A stretch of DNA of 64,000 nt from Rachycentron canadum (Eukaryota > Chordata > Actinopteri > Carangiformes > Rachycentridae). Both the position numbers and the translations under genes were made by a program. The notes beneath the pieces are model-generated. The model ran no database searches. It was given only the letters and a program-made list of their open reading frames with translations, and was not told where the DNA came from. Shown here one piece after another: positions 1 to 10,979 of this stretch (its first letter is position 1; the number at the start of each line of letters is the position of its first letter). The stretch spans positions 19,111,580-19,175,579 of the forward strand of contig CM076668.1 in NCBI GenBank assembly GCA_038496675.1. The letters run 5' to 3'.

Positions 1-1219
1 TGTAGTAACCTCCGGGCTCCATCTTCTTCCGGCTGAGTGGAAGCGCTGCTCCGGGCTCCCGGAACATCACCTGGAATGACATCACGGGACAGGTCATCAG
101 TGATGTCACGTAACTTCACCGGGCTTCAAACACGTCCGGGGTTTGATTAAAGCTCGTTAGAGTGTTAACCCCGCAGCACAGAGGCGGGTTACCGGAGCGC
201 ACCCCCCTGGAGGCCGCAGCGTCAGTGTGTGACAATCTGCTGCTGCTGAGTCGGTGAAAACTACCCCCCCCCCCCCCTCCCCGGGACACCAGCCTGCCCG
301 AGCCTCCTCCCCATGCAGACCCGAGCAGTTCACCTCCCCCTTTACTCGCTTCTACCCCCCCTCCCCCGTCACGACTCGTGTTTCCTCCTCCACTGCGCTT
401 CATTTATTCCGTGTCCGGGAAGGTTTTTACGCACGGAGCCTTTTCCCGCCTCGTATCCAGCAACATTAGAGCTCACCGTTTTCCGCGTGTAGGAGGTTCA
501 GCCACTCCGAGCTGAGGGAGCCATCGCCGTTAAAGTGGGACCAGCTCCTGGGCACCCCCTGTCTGCGCGCCGCGCGTCCTCCACAACCTCTCCAAGCTGC
601 CGGAGCGGGAAATACCGCGTAACGCCGCGATGTCTCACCGGACCCGACGTTCATTCAGAATTTTGCAACTCTAGACCTCCGCAGAAAACCCAGCGCTGGC
701 TGCAGTGAAGCTGGTCAGGGTGTCTGCTACAGACCTGCAGCGTCCTGCTCTGCCCCGCGAAAGGAGGAAAACGGGACAAACCCAACACCGTTAAATTTAC
801 GCACGGACGTCGAAGTCACAGGCACGAGCAGAGCAACGCGATGCATCTGCAGCAAACGGAGTAAACCCGCGCGTGCAGCAGCCTCATCCTCTGCCCGGCG
901 CCGAGGAGCCAACTGGAGTCGGAGGGGAGCGCGCGGCCAGTGCGTGAAACGTGAAGTCGGACTGTTGCAAGTTCATTACCGGCACCGACTCTTCCCGCCT
1001 CTCCACTCCCCGGGTCCCCAGCCAAAAACAGCCCCAGCGACCAGAAGCACCTCTGCCGCTGCGTCTCGCTCGCTCTCACGCCGTCTCGTCTGCGGTGCGC
1101 ACCGGCTCCCATCCATCCCTCCATCCCTCCATCTCTCTCCATCTCCATCCTTCGCCTCTCTTTTCTCCGGTCGGGCTCCCAGCGCCGTAGATAGAGGCTC
1201 TGCAGTCACGTGGGTCGGG

Positions 1220-1293
1220 GGAGAGGAGAGAGAGAGATAGGGAGAGAGGTAGAGAGAGAGAGAGCGCGTCCCTCCTCCTCCTCCTCCTCCTCC
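1220..1293. repeat. grid1: GA tract followed by CCT triplet array in the 5' leader
   Basis: A purine tract made mainly of GA dinucleotides (about 1220-1265) runs almost directly into a CCT triplet array (about 1270-1293). The two halves are a polypurine and a polypyrimidine tract on the same strand, so in RNA they could pair. GAGA-type tracts are common near vertebrate promoters. Any function here is inference. Confidence 0.8.
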
Positions 1294-1310
1294 GCAGTTT
1301 GCAGTGTGTT

Positions 1311-1331
1311 ATGTCTCAGACTCGGAGGTAG
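1311..1331 (+). other. Short upstream ORF in the grid1 leader
   Basis: An ATG at 1311 opens a six-codon frame (M-S-Q-T-R-R) ending in TAG at 1329-1331, about 400 bases before the main start. It matters only if transcription begins upstream of it. It is one of several upstream ATGs in the leader. Confidence 0.4.
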
Positions 1332-1706
1332 AGAGTCAGAGCTGCTCGTCCGGCGGATCTCAACCTCTGAAACAAACCCCCGGTGTCTTCTCTCATCCTT
1401 CCCCGCTTCCCTCCTCAGTTACCCGGGTTGGTTTCTCTCCGGAGCCCCGGAAGCTTCTGTTTCTTTCTTTTTCTACCCCTCCTCTTCCTCTCGACTCCGG
1501 CCAACAGTTTGGTCTTTGGGATTTGGGTTTTTGTTTTTTTCCTTTCCTCTTTTTTTTTTTTTTTCTCTACTATTGCTGGTGATTTCACTCAACACTGATC
1601 CCGCCGCTGCCGCCGCTGCTGCTCCTGCTTTTACGCACCGAGGCTTATTTTGGATTTTGCTCATCACTGGAGAGAAAACACAGAAATCAGCGAGGTGGAT
1701 CCGTGG

Positions 1707-1745
1707 ATGCGCCTTTTTGGCTCAAACTGGAGATGGAAATGCTGA
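1707..1745 (+). other. Upstream ORF overlapping the grid1 start codon
   Basis: An ATG at 1707 opens a 12-codon frame that is out of frame with GRID1 and ends at TGA 1743-1745, so it runs across the main ATG at 1733. Its start context is weak (T at -3, C at +4). The main ATG has a strong context (G at -3, G at +4). A ribosome that used the upstream start would miss the main one, so this could damp translation, partly offset by leaky scanning. The role is inference. Confidence 0.45.
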
Positions 1746-1814
1746 TATTGCTATTTCATTCCCTGTGGATATTGCAATGCAACACAGTGAGCGCCGACTC
1801 CATCATTCACATTG
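1733..1814 (+). CDS. grid1: GRID1 (GluD1) coding exon 1: signal peptide and mature N-terminus
   Basis: This is the first coding exon of the ionotropic glutamate receptor delta-1 subunit, a postsynaptic membrane protein that works mainly as a synaptic organiser through cerebellin and neurexin. The 27 full codons begin MEMLILLF and end ADSIIHI. Residues 1-21 form a hydrophobic signal peptide with a likely cleavage after Ala21, before the DSIIHIG start typical of mature delta receptors. The ATG at 1733 was chosen for its Kozak context, the expected signal-peptide length (about 20 residues in human GRID1) and alignment of the whole segment with GRID1. A second in-frame ATG lies at 1739. The exon ends after the first base of a Gly codon (phase 1) at donor G|GTAAGG (1815-1820). 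It joins exon 2 at 16616 without breaking the frame. The paralogue GRID2 shares DSIIHIG, so the GRID1 assignment rests mainly on exon 2. Confidence 0.93.
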
Positions 1815-2149
1815 GTAAGGCACCAGCCGGGGCTTCTTTTTTTGGTTGTGCTGTCAGGGCTTTGGCTGCAGGGACACTGACTATGAGCAGGGAAGCGTTG
1901 TGTTGATGGGTTTGTGAAATATGGACAGATTAGTGGTGTTCAAGATGACTCACTGCTGATATTGAATATTCCAGTTTTCATGCATGCACTGATTGTCAAA
2001 CATTCTCTCTGGCAAAAAAAAAGACCCGACCTCGCACCTGATTATCATTCCGATCCGTGCCAGGATAATGGGAAGGAAGGAAGGAGGCTGTTGCATCCAG
2101 GCTCAGACGCACGCAGCGCAGCCTGGTAGAAGTGCCCGCAAAGTGTTGC

Positions 2150-2395
2150 GCCGCTCCATCCCTCCCTCCATCCCTCCCTCCATCCCTCCATTCCTTCCTT
2201 CTTTCCAGCTCATGTCGATGCATATTCACATTCACATGTAGGAAACCTGAGGCTGGCAGGAGAAACTGGCCCCGACGTGGGTGTTTGGAGGGTTTTTGCT
2301 TTATCCATCCATCCCCCTCCCTCCCTCCTCCTTCTCCTCCTCCTCTTCCCCCTCCCCCCCATCCCTCTCTCCCTCGCCTCCCCTCATCTATAAGC
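2150..2395. repeat. Pyrimidine-rich low-complexity tracts (CATCCCTC and CCT/CTC types)
   Basis: Two blocks of almost pure C/T occur on the + strand. The first, about 2155-2205, is a short tandem of CCATCCCTCC-like units. The second, about 2306-2390, is built from CCATC, CCCTCC and CTCCTC. Such polypyrimidine stretches can adopt triplex (H-DNA) form and often vary in length. Peptides predicted across them are Pro/Ser-rich artefacts. Confidence 0.8.
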
Positions 2396-2898
2396 CTGAA
2401 CTTTGAATTGGACGTGAGTGAAATGTTAATCAACTCTGCCAGGGGAAGACATGACAGAGGGGACAAACGCCGACTGTTTGGGCTCTCAAACAACATCGCA
2501 ACCAAAAGCCAGTTGGCAGAGCAGAGGAAGCCAGCTCCACTTCCTTTTTTACATCATCCAAATTTCCTCTGATATTAGTCAGGTCACTTTATTTAGTAAA
2601 AGCAGGAGGAGGATGCAGTGGAGTCAGGGGGTTGGAGGGGATTCTCACTGAGACACCACTGACTGATCACACACACACTTTTCCTATAAACTCCCCAATT
2701 TGCACTAATTCCACTTAGAGGCTCCACTTTGACCAGGTGCAGCCTTCAGTTTGGAAGAGAGCCATTCACTTTAGAAAAGGAAGGAAGTACAAAAATAATC
2801 ATAATCATCCACGGCTTTGACATTTCAGATTTCTGCTGCAGCTCAGTCCATCAAACCGGGCCAGAGGCAGCACTGCGGTGGCCTGTTTGGTTTAGCCA

Positions 2899-2970
2899 GG
2901 AGAGGGGGAAGAGAGAGGAGGAGGAGGAGGAAGCGGATGGGGGGGGGGGGGGGGAGGGAGGAGGAGGGGG
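2899..2970. repeat. Polypurine tract with a long G run
   Basis: The + strand is nearly all purine, starting with GAGGAGG-type triplets and passing into an uninterrupted G run at about 2939-2954, then GGAGGAGGGGG. It is a clear G-quadruplex candidate. Run length is likely to be uncertain in the assembly. Confidence 0.8.
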
Positions 2971-3239
2971 TTAGAGCCATTCAGCTTTAAAGAACACACT
3001 TCCTAAACCAAAGCCCTGAATCTCCATTATGGGGAGATGTCAGGTCCATAACAATAAATAATGACAAACTAGTGTCACGTGAGATGACTCTTAATTTCTG
3101 CACCTGATAATGTGCTGAATATTCATGTGAGTCATTAATCTAGAGGAGTGGGAGTCTGTGCTTCTGTCTCATTATAGAAAGATCTTTATTTGTAGACCCT
3201 GAGGAAAGACCTCCCCTTGGCCACTTCACAGGATATTTC

Positions 3240-3300
3240 CAGGGAATCTTAGGGTATGGATAGATGGATGAATGGATGGACAGATGGATGGATAATTCAC
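3240..3300. repeat. Imperfect ATGG/GATGG microsatellite
   Basis: Positions about 3255-3293 consist of imperfect GATGGATG units. The following CCCTCAGGGAGAAATCT resembles the 'tccctcaggg' stretch near the 3' end of some fish LINEs, which often end in such microsatellites. That LINE link is only a weak guess. Confidence 0.55.
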
Positions 3301-3419
3301 CAACCCTCAGGGAGAAATCTGCATTCAATCTGTACATGGAAACAACAGAGAACAGTGGTATGGGATTAACTAGAACACAGGACAGTAAATACAAGATACA
3401 ACAAATAAGGTGGTGATGC

Positions 3420-6400
3420 CAAACTGCTCGACCAAACTGGTACTGCTGAGGTACCAGGATGGTTCATGAACAAAGACGGACAATATTGGTGCATTTCAGC
3501 TTTGGTGCCACTGATCTCCTCAGCTTCTGAAAGGTTTATTCAGGCTTTACATCAGTCTTTTCAATACATTTTGTGACTGTCAACTGAAAACCTGCAGTGG
3601 ATACCTGCTACATAACATGTCAGTGTTTCCGGGGTAAAGGCACCTGCAGTGTCTGTGGCTTTAGAACAAGACTTTGGTAAAAGGTTGGAGAAGCACAAAC
3701 ATGAAATGAGCTTTATAACGAACTTGGCCTGTGATTCCCGGCTCTTGTTGCACGTCCGTACCAGTCAGGCAGTGGATCCCTGCAGGTTTTTACAGTACAA
3801 ATCACAGCTTGTAGCTCAGAGACCTGTGAACTCCCTCCAGTAATACAGCAGCAGCAGGAAACCTCACACAGACAGCTGCAGGATGCTGAAGTCTTTGCAG
3901 ATCCAGAATGTATTTCTACTCCTCTAACAGGATTTTCAGCTATTGAATGTTTTGGTTTTCTCCAGGCTGGACCGCCTGCCTGTCCATTAAAAACAGATTT
4001 TATATATATATAAATATATATGTTCACTGGTTCCTCCTCAAGACATTTGCACCACCATAAATAACAGATTATCTATGGTTTTAAACTCAAACAATTCTGA
4101 TTGTAACCTTTCTGGGGATTAAGCCTCGGTCTTAAAAAGGTTCCCTGAGGAGAACCTTCATGGTGCCACAAAGCAGCAGTATTCTGAACTGGACTCACTG
4201 TTCTGTTTAACTCACATCCCAGACCACTGGGTTCCCTTGTTCATCCACAGAAGCCAGACCTTTCAGAAACAGAAGAAGCCTCTTGTTTCTTCGACTTGAG
4301 ACGCCCTCGTGTATTTTTGGTTGAATAAACCAGAGGCACAAAGTCGACTTGTGACACTACATCAGCAGTTCTGGCCTCAGTTTGGATTTGAGCTTTAAAC
4401 TCAAGACTTTCAGGTTGGTCCTTCTTCAGGTTACCAAAGATGAGTTGAGGAGTTTGATCCACTGAACCTTTGGCTGTGACCTGTTTCACTTATATGTAGT
4501 TTTCATGGTCATGTGCAGGTCGACCTCATCGTGACCTCGTCTGTTACCTGTGACCTGCAGTTCATCGCAGTTTCTCTACTTTTCTTTAAAAAGGCTGGAC
4601 AAGATAATATCTGCTGTAAATCTGCTCTTCCCTGAAAAAAGCAGGAAATAATGATAATTTAATAGAATCAATGAAGGTAGGTTATCTGGCACAGATCGTA
4701 TCTCAAATATGTGGCAGAAGAAATTTCTCTTAGTTGAATATCCAAATGTAAACTAAAGATCCTCAAAGAACCTGAAATCAAATCGGTTCTTTGATGAACC
4801 AGTTTTCTTTCTTTTTTAAACTTTAATTTCCTTTTTTTCCAACAACATAACAGAATAGTTAGTGTGAAACACCATGAAGTCCAAAAAGTCTAAATCAGAG
4901 ACCTGTTACTGATTTACACCTATTCTCTGCCCCTGATCCTAGTGAGCGTTTCCTTGGATAAGTGCAGGCAGGAAAGTTCTTGAGCAATGAGGAACATTTG
5001 AGTTGTTGAAAATTTAACCTAAAAATGATGTGTAGTAAAAACAGCTCGACGTAACACCGCGATCAGATGTGACAGTGTTCCAACCTCGGCCCTGAAACCT
5101 CTGCTCGAGCATCCGTCTCGTCAGGCGGCGTGGCGTTATCATCAGTGACATATCCCGGTTTCCTCTCCCTGTTAGATCAGTGGCAGGCAGTGGTGTGGAG
5201 AGGAGATGGGGGGGGGGCTTTGATCAGTAAAAGAGCTGATACAGATAAAAACGTTGGTCCGGGACTTTCAGTCGACCTGCTTCGTCCTCTGACCCACTTC
5301 TCGTGTGCGTCAGTGTGTCGAGGTTTTCTTCTCATTTGCTCACAACAGCAGCTGGTTTCTCTAATTAGTCCCGCCCCCCTGTTCTTTGGTTGAGCGTGTA
5401 TAAATCTGTGAAAACAGCTGCTGTGGTGTGAGGCTGCAGTGGAGAGAAGGACTGTCAGTTTGTCTGATTGAAGGTCATGGCCAGGAGCAGCAAACGAGAG
5501 GAAACAGAGCTCAAATCAATTTTGGCCTTTAATTAAATATCAGGTATCAAGCTGTCAGTGAGGTCCATCCCTGATATGAGGCTCTTGGGGGGGCGGCTCA
5601 TGAGATCATCTCTCTCCAGAAAAGAGGAAGGTAAAACCATTATGAGAAGCAGACAAATATCAGCTTGTCAAACCTGAGCAGAAGCTCCCGTTGAAACATG
5701 TTGTGAAATGTTGTTTGTAGAAAACATGGCAGAAATTTGTCTTTGATGGACGTCGACAAATAGCCTCTTCACATCAAACACAACAGCATCAGACAAGAGC
5801 AAAGGGAAGTCTCAGTGCCGTATGATTCGACTTGCCCCCCCCCCCCCAATCTTTCAACTTGACAATAACCCCCGTGCACAAAGACATCTCCATTTTGATG
5901 TAGAGGATCTTGACTGAGCCCAGACCTGAACTGGCACTGCCTCGACACCAGGAAGCTGCTATGGCTAACATGGTAGCTCATTCATTTAAGACCTAGTGCA
6001 ACTGTAGTGTAAGAGCCAAGACGTGTTTTTCACCTGTGGCGTTTGTTTTGTTGAGGCTGCACACGTTGTTCTGATTATCACTTCCTGTTGTGGGCTCAGG
6101 TGGTGGTTTCACATTACTCACCTGTTTGATTTGTGTGGCAGGAGTTAGACAAAGAGGGTGAGGAGGGCTCTGATATTGTCTGTTGACTGTTGTGTCTGAT
6201 CAGTATCTGTTTTGTGCAAATAAACAGCATCTGGACTCTGGAAATAGATTCATACACATGCATCGCAGCTAAGAGCCTGTTCAGTCTCCTAGTGTCTTTT
6301 TTCTTTCAATGGATGAAAGTCACTACAAAGACCATCCATCTGGAGTGGTCTCTGTGTCCTCCTGATGAATGTAAGTCCAGGAGATGTTCAGATGTCCCAC

Positions 6401-6790
6401 AGTGTGTTTTCTCTATAGTGCTATAAGTAGAAACAGTGGCTTTATCAGAGCTTCGTCTGCTGCTGCTGACATGTTTTAAAGTTGTTGATGGTGGGAGTTC
6501 TGTGCGTTCACCTCTCTCACTTTACACATTCTCATTGTAATCCAGTGTTTATGTATTGGTTTTTTTTACAGTGCAGCTTTAAAATGGAGAGAAGTTTATC
6601 AGTCTGTTTTGGTGGAGGTTTTTACTGCCCTTTAAAGAACCATGTGATGATTCAGAAGCATTTACAAGACAAGACAAAAGGAACTGATGCACAAACTGTC
6701 ATGTAAAACATTTAAAAATACTGAATGTGCAGGTGAAGTCTTGGTGATTCACTCTAAAAAAACATCCTCATATTGGTCCGACTCCTGTTG
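3420..6790. other. Intron 1 single-copy-like sequence, no gene seen
   Basis: This is mostly AT-rich intronic sequence without recognised exons. Notable points are a homopolymeric C run at about 5827-5841, a GC-box plus TATA-like cluster near 5365-5405 (see findings) and one unusually ordinary-looking minus-strand open frame at 4241-4489 (listed separately). Other open frames have no recognisable domain. Confidence 0.5.
4241..4489 (-). other. Unrecognised 82-codon open frame, minus strand
   Basis: A minus-strand frame stays open for 82 codons and lacks the low-complexity composition of most open frames nearby. Its translation is mixed, charged sequence (includes TPQLIFGNLKKDQPESL and RGRLKSKKQEAS). 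It begins at a GTG rather than an ATG, two codons after an in-frame stop, and ends in TGA. No signal peptide, membrane segment or known motif was identified. The bases before it on the minus strand end in CAG but lack a good polypyrimidine tract, so an exon is weakly supported. It may be a decayed retrocopy or mobile-element fragment, or chance. Confidence 0.2.
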
Positions 6791-6819
6791 TGGCTCTTCC
6801 TGTCCCCTGTGGACTGTTT

Positions 6820-7178
6820 TCCAGGTCTGCGGGGCCTCTAAACGGCCCCTCAGGCCAAGCGGATAACAAGTCACTTTTCATAAGGAGCCTGAGGAGGAGA
6901 GATTACCCCATCCCATGAGCCAGGCAGCTGACGAGGGATGATTTACGGCGCCGGTGTAACGGCTAGCAGAAGGAGAGCTTTGCTTATCCGTGGCCAGGGT
7001 TTGGAAAGGCGAGCTCGAACTGCAGGAATCCAATCTGTCGAGGCTGGCGGAGCAAATGAACAGCTGCGGCCTTTTCTCGCCCCGCCACTAAACAAGATAA
7101 AGTAACCCAGTTAGGGAGCACCGCAAACGGCTTCCCGCACTGTCTCAGCAAAGACTTAGCCAGACCATTTACCTGCAC
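6820..7178. other. GC-rich compact block, candidate conserved non-coding element
   Basis: This block is notably less AT-rich and less repetitive than both flanks. It includes GGCGCCGG near 6950 and an AGATAAAGTAA segment near 7095, and ends at a (CA)n array. No splice-bounded open frame or protein similarity is visible. Composition alone suggests a conserved regulatory element of the kind common in introns of synaptic genes. This is inference only. Confidence 0.3.
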
Positions 7179-7181
7179 CAC

Positions 7182-7184
<3 letters not shown>

Positions 7185-7215
<31 letters not shown>
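7185..7215. repeat. (CA)n microsatellite
   Basis: About 15 uninterrupted CA units. It is the only long CA/TG array in intron 1; all the others lie in intron 2. Confidence 0.95.
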
Positions 7216-7217
<2 letters not shown>

Positions 7218-10200
7218 ATACAGATGCAGGCATGGACAAAGCCGTATTTCTAACATAATGCAGCAGCCTCACTCAGTGGATTGAATAAACGTGGCATGCA
7301 GCAGAGTGTTTGACCCAACGAGGGCATTAAAATACTCCAAGTTTGTTCTTCAGATTCACTGTGACAAACAGGTAGAGAGGAGACTGTGTGGGCAGAGGCA
7401 GAGGAATGAAAACCTGTTAGACTAATAACAGGTTTCTCAAAGATGATATTTTTGTGCTGACACTGAATCTCTTTAAATTTGTTTATTCTCTGTATGGAGC
7501 ATCTGAAAACTTCACTTGACGAATAGTTTCTCCCAGACAAGGACTAAGCCTAGTCCTGGATTTAGACGTCAGTTATTAGGTCCAGTTTAAGCTTGTTTTA
7601 AAATGAATCCTCTCAGACTAAATGTCCAAATGCAGCTTGCTCTGATCCACCTTGCTGAATGAAGGTCTATTATCCCATTGTTCTTCTTGCACATAGTTAT
7701 AATGATCCAAGCAACATGTTTATCTAAAGTTAGGCTGCGTTTCATTACAGGGAAAGACGCTGTAAAGTAGAGTCATGATGCTTTTGATAGATTTTATTTA
7801 GGAAGCACTTCAAACACACTTTGCATGACTAATGAGGCAAGTTAACGAAAATAAAGGTGAGATCAGAGCAATCACACGTGTTTAAGGCCACATCATTTCA
7901 GGGCTGGTGCTCAGTGTTCAGTGGAGGGGGGGCAGGAGGTTGGGGGGTGACCTTTTCCACTGCGTGGTGGAAGAAGAAGAGTGGTGAGGTCGAGGTCTTT
8001 GAGAGCGAAGAGGAGGAGTTTGGTTTGTAGGAGGTGTTGTAGGAGTGAGTGAGCAGCAGAGATGTAGATGAAGAGAACGGGAGTTTATTAAGGATGAAAG
8101 TTTGGATCTGATAAATGTGAAGCTAAAGCTTTTTACACCAACTCGCTGCATAATGTCAGTGATGCTCTGACTGCAGGTCAGTGTGCAGAAAGATTTTATT
8201 TAGAATTAATTAATTAAATCATCTTATTCTGCTTTTCCTGGAGCTGCAGAGCTATTAACTCCTCTGTTTTGAGATTTTGTTGTCACATTTATCACATTTC
8301 ACTTCATCCAAATAAACTGAAGTGAATTATTGTCACATGTCCACATGCACAGACTCTGGTTCTATATTAATGAATTTTACAAGCAGCAAACCTGAGCCAA
8401 GACTTGCCTGCGTGTTTGCCAGTCGGCACTTTTTCTAAAATTATAATTGTGTCTTAATTATTGGTGTGTTTCACATGAGATGCTGAAGCTCAGTGGAAGG
8501 TTTAACACGCAACTTACAACGTGTGATTATCTTCGTGTGGTCTGACACTTTGCTCTGGGCCTAGTTTAAAGTTTTAAGCTTCTCTCAAGTGGGATGTTGT
8601 GTGATAGATGCTGCCATGTGATAATGTTTAATACTCTATGGATCTTGACATCCACCATATTTTCTCCTGAGTAGAGCGAGTTGTGTATAAAATTGTTGGT
8701 TACATGTGTGTGGGAGTGGCCAGTGGCAGGGATGTGCACAAATACACCTCAGGTAATGTTCAAGCATCTGCCCTTTTGGCCTCTGACTAGATAAGTGCCC
8801 TGTTTTTAACTTTTTTTCTATTTCTTCTTCTGATTTTATATTTAAGTTTTTGAATTTGGTCCAGAGCATCATTTCACCCTAAAGCAGCTACGTGTGGCCT
8901 TGTTTCCTTACTGAGGAGAAGAGGTCAATGCTATAGACTTTGTGTAGACTGATACATTCATTGATATCGGTCCAGTATCAAAAATACAAAGAGTAATAAA
9001 GTTCCCTCTTTTATTTTTTTTGCACGGCCCTGGCCAGCGGTGCAGGTAATCTCAGCAGATGCACATTTCATTTGCATGAGGCTGTCGTCCGATGATTATT
9101 GGCAGTGTTACAGCTCTGGATCTCACATCTGTCGGTCTGTCTGCTGCTCCACATGACTGATGACAGTGTGGAGACATACTTTCTGCTCCTATGGAAGGAA
9201 AACATGAGCAGTCAACATGGCTGCTCTGGTGTTTTGTGGTTCTCTTCCACATTATATTTTATTTTATCGAGTTTTTTGCAGCAGGTCACAGAGCTAAGAC
9301 TTTACTTGTTTGGGTGTTTAATCATGATAATAGCTCTGCTGCTCTCACCATGGGCCCAATGCTTCGTTTATACTTAGGGGGGAAATGTCGTCCAAAATCC
9401 TGCATCTTATAAATCTTGGTTTTGTTGTTGTACTTTGTGTTTTGCAACATTTTAAATCTCCACATTATTCATTGGACTTATTAAATCTCATCTGGCTCAG
9501 GATCAGAATAATTTGGACTAGTTAAACACAGTGAAACAAATTCCTCAGAATACATGACCCTGGTTGGCCGACATAAGTTAACTTAAGTCTGATTGACATA
9601 CTTTGCTGATTTTTGCTGGACCAACATTATGTTTGCACTTCTTCACTTCTGTGGTTCATTTCCAGGTTTCATTTAATAGTCAAATCAATTACTAAAACAC
9701 CAAATTAACAATTGTATTAAAAGCATAAAGATGGTTTCCATAGTATAAATGATTTCTATACAACTTTACCCAGAACAGAGTATTTCAGAGTCCATTCAGT
9801 TTTTAGTCATTAATATTCTTGTCAACGCAGTAAGTAATCCAGGTCATCACCTCTCACTGGGAGGGAGATTTTTTTTGGTGTCTGTGTCAAGTAAAATGTA
9901 AAAGACAAAGAATAATTTGTGTTCTCGTGTCCAATGGTCTGCTGCTAGTGCTGTTACAATTCCCTCATGGTTTCAGCTACCGGTGATTTGCCAGTGGGCA
10001 GCTTAAAAGATAAATGACACCCCTTGTGTCACCACTGATTAAGCCCTTAATAGGAATGGATTTGGTGAGTAATGAGAGGAAGAAGGCCAGTGAGTATGAG
10101 TGCGTTGAAAGTGTGCAGAAACTTGACTGTAGGGCCCAGACTGCTCAAAGTTCTGGAAAAGAGCAAAGTCCAACCAAAAATATCATAAGAGTAAAGTCCC

Positions 10201-10640
10201 CTTGTGCAGCCTATAGAATCAAACTACACTTGTGAATGGCAGTCCTGAACGTTCTGTATTTTCTGTTGCAATGGTGACTGACAGTCTCTTTATTGGGTTT
10301 TCCTCTCCACAGGACTAAAGCAGGCTGCTTGTCCATCTTTCCAACAGCAGTAAATGTGCCTATCACTACAACCTGTCAAAAACTCTATATTCTCCATAAT
10401 TAAATCCAGGTTTCCTTTGAAATCTTTTTTCTTAATGTCATTAAATCACATGAGAGGAATCAGACCGTCGCTGTCCTTGGTGCTGAATGGGAGGCAGCTC
10501 TGAAGGGTTTTTATGAACGAGCTTGTCTCTGTCCGTGGTTCTGAAAGAACGCAGGCGAAACCAACAGCGTTTGGTGCTTTAAAAATACAAATACGATATA
10601 AATGTGATGCAGTTTGACTCCTGATCTAACTTTATTTTGG
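7216..10640. other. Intron 1 AT-rich sequence, nothing recognised
   Basis: No exon, RNA gene or recognisable repeat family was seen on either strand in this stretch. Only scattered short homopolymers and AT-rich tracts are present. Confidence 0.5.
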
Positions 10641-10644
10641 AGAA

Positions 10645-10840
10645 CAACCAGAAAGAATTTCTCACAATGCAACGCATGCCCCCTAATGCCTACCCTGCTT
10701 TATGGTCTACTATGAAAAATGAGCATCGTGTTGTACTGAAGAGACTGAGACCATAAACGCATTAGGAAAATGTTTATTAAGCTAATAAATCGAAGGAGAC
10801 ATAGTCTTCAGTACAATCTGACTTGTCTTAAGTGCTGAGT
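10645..10840 (-). mobile_element. Partial copy (C) of the CCATAGACTGTATA-type short repeat family
   Basis: Read on the minus strand this segment matches the 51.8-52.0 kb copy in order. The shared blocks are GTCAGATTGTA(C/T)TGAAG, TTTATTAGCT(T/C)A(A/G)TAAAC, TTTATGGTCTCAGTCTCT and AGACCATAAAGCAGGG. The right half carrying the CRE is missing. The element has no visible coding capacity and behaves as a non-autonomous dispersed repeat. The family name is not known to me. Confidence 0.7.
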
Positions 10841-10844
10841 TGAA

Positions 10845-10975
10845 GGGAACTGGACTTCTGTTCAGGTTCTTGAAGATGTTTCACCTCTTATCCAAAAGGC
10901 TTCAGTTCTAAAAGCTGATGGGGAGTCCAAGGTGTTTATACCTCTAGTCAGGACCACCTTGAAGGTGAGTTGTTG
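10845..10975 (-). mobile_element. Teleost interspersed repeat fragment (GAGAGGTGAAAC..TCTTCAAG signature)
   Basis: On the minus strand this segment carries a signature remembered from many fish genomes: GGACTCCCCATCAGCTTTT, then GAAGCC, then AAGAGGTGAAACATCTTCAAG-like sequence and GAAGTCCAGTTCC. It lies directly beside the C copy of another repeat, so this spot has taken repeated insertions. The parent element type, possibly retroelement-derived, is not certain. Confidence 0.5.
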
Positions 10976-10979
10976 AGGA

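Larger units (their letters stand above)
1..1732 (+). promoter_or_regulatory. grid1: CpG-rich promoter and 5' UTR region of grid1
   Basis: This stretch is GC-rich with frequent CpG, unlike the AT-rich sequence after 2.4 kb, and lies directly upstream of the GRID1 start codon, so it most likely contains the promoter and 5' leader. Visible elements are an E-box CACGTG at 1207-1212, a GA-rich tract at about 1220-1265, a CCT triplet array at about 1270-1293, CATCC-type repeats near 1110-1150, a T-rich tract near 1548-1564 and a GCC/GCT triplet cluster near 1604-1626. No convincing TATA box was seen, as is usual for CpG-island neuronal promoters. The transcription start cannot be placed, and an intron within the 5' UTR is not excluded. 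Open frames here are rich in Pro, Ser and Gly from the low-complexity DNA and are not supported as coding. Confidence 0.65.

Noticed and set aside
1210..1818. A 202-codon + strand open frame across the leader that reads into exon 1
   Set aside because: It is in a different frame from GRID1, is built from GA, CCT, T-rich and GCC low-complexity DNA and ends just past the splice donor. It is leader sequence, not a protein.
1996..2572. Long opposing open frames rich in Pro/Ser or Gly/Arg
   Set aside because: Both follow the pyrimidine-rich tracts and their complements; no domain or splice signals support them.
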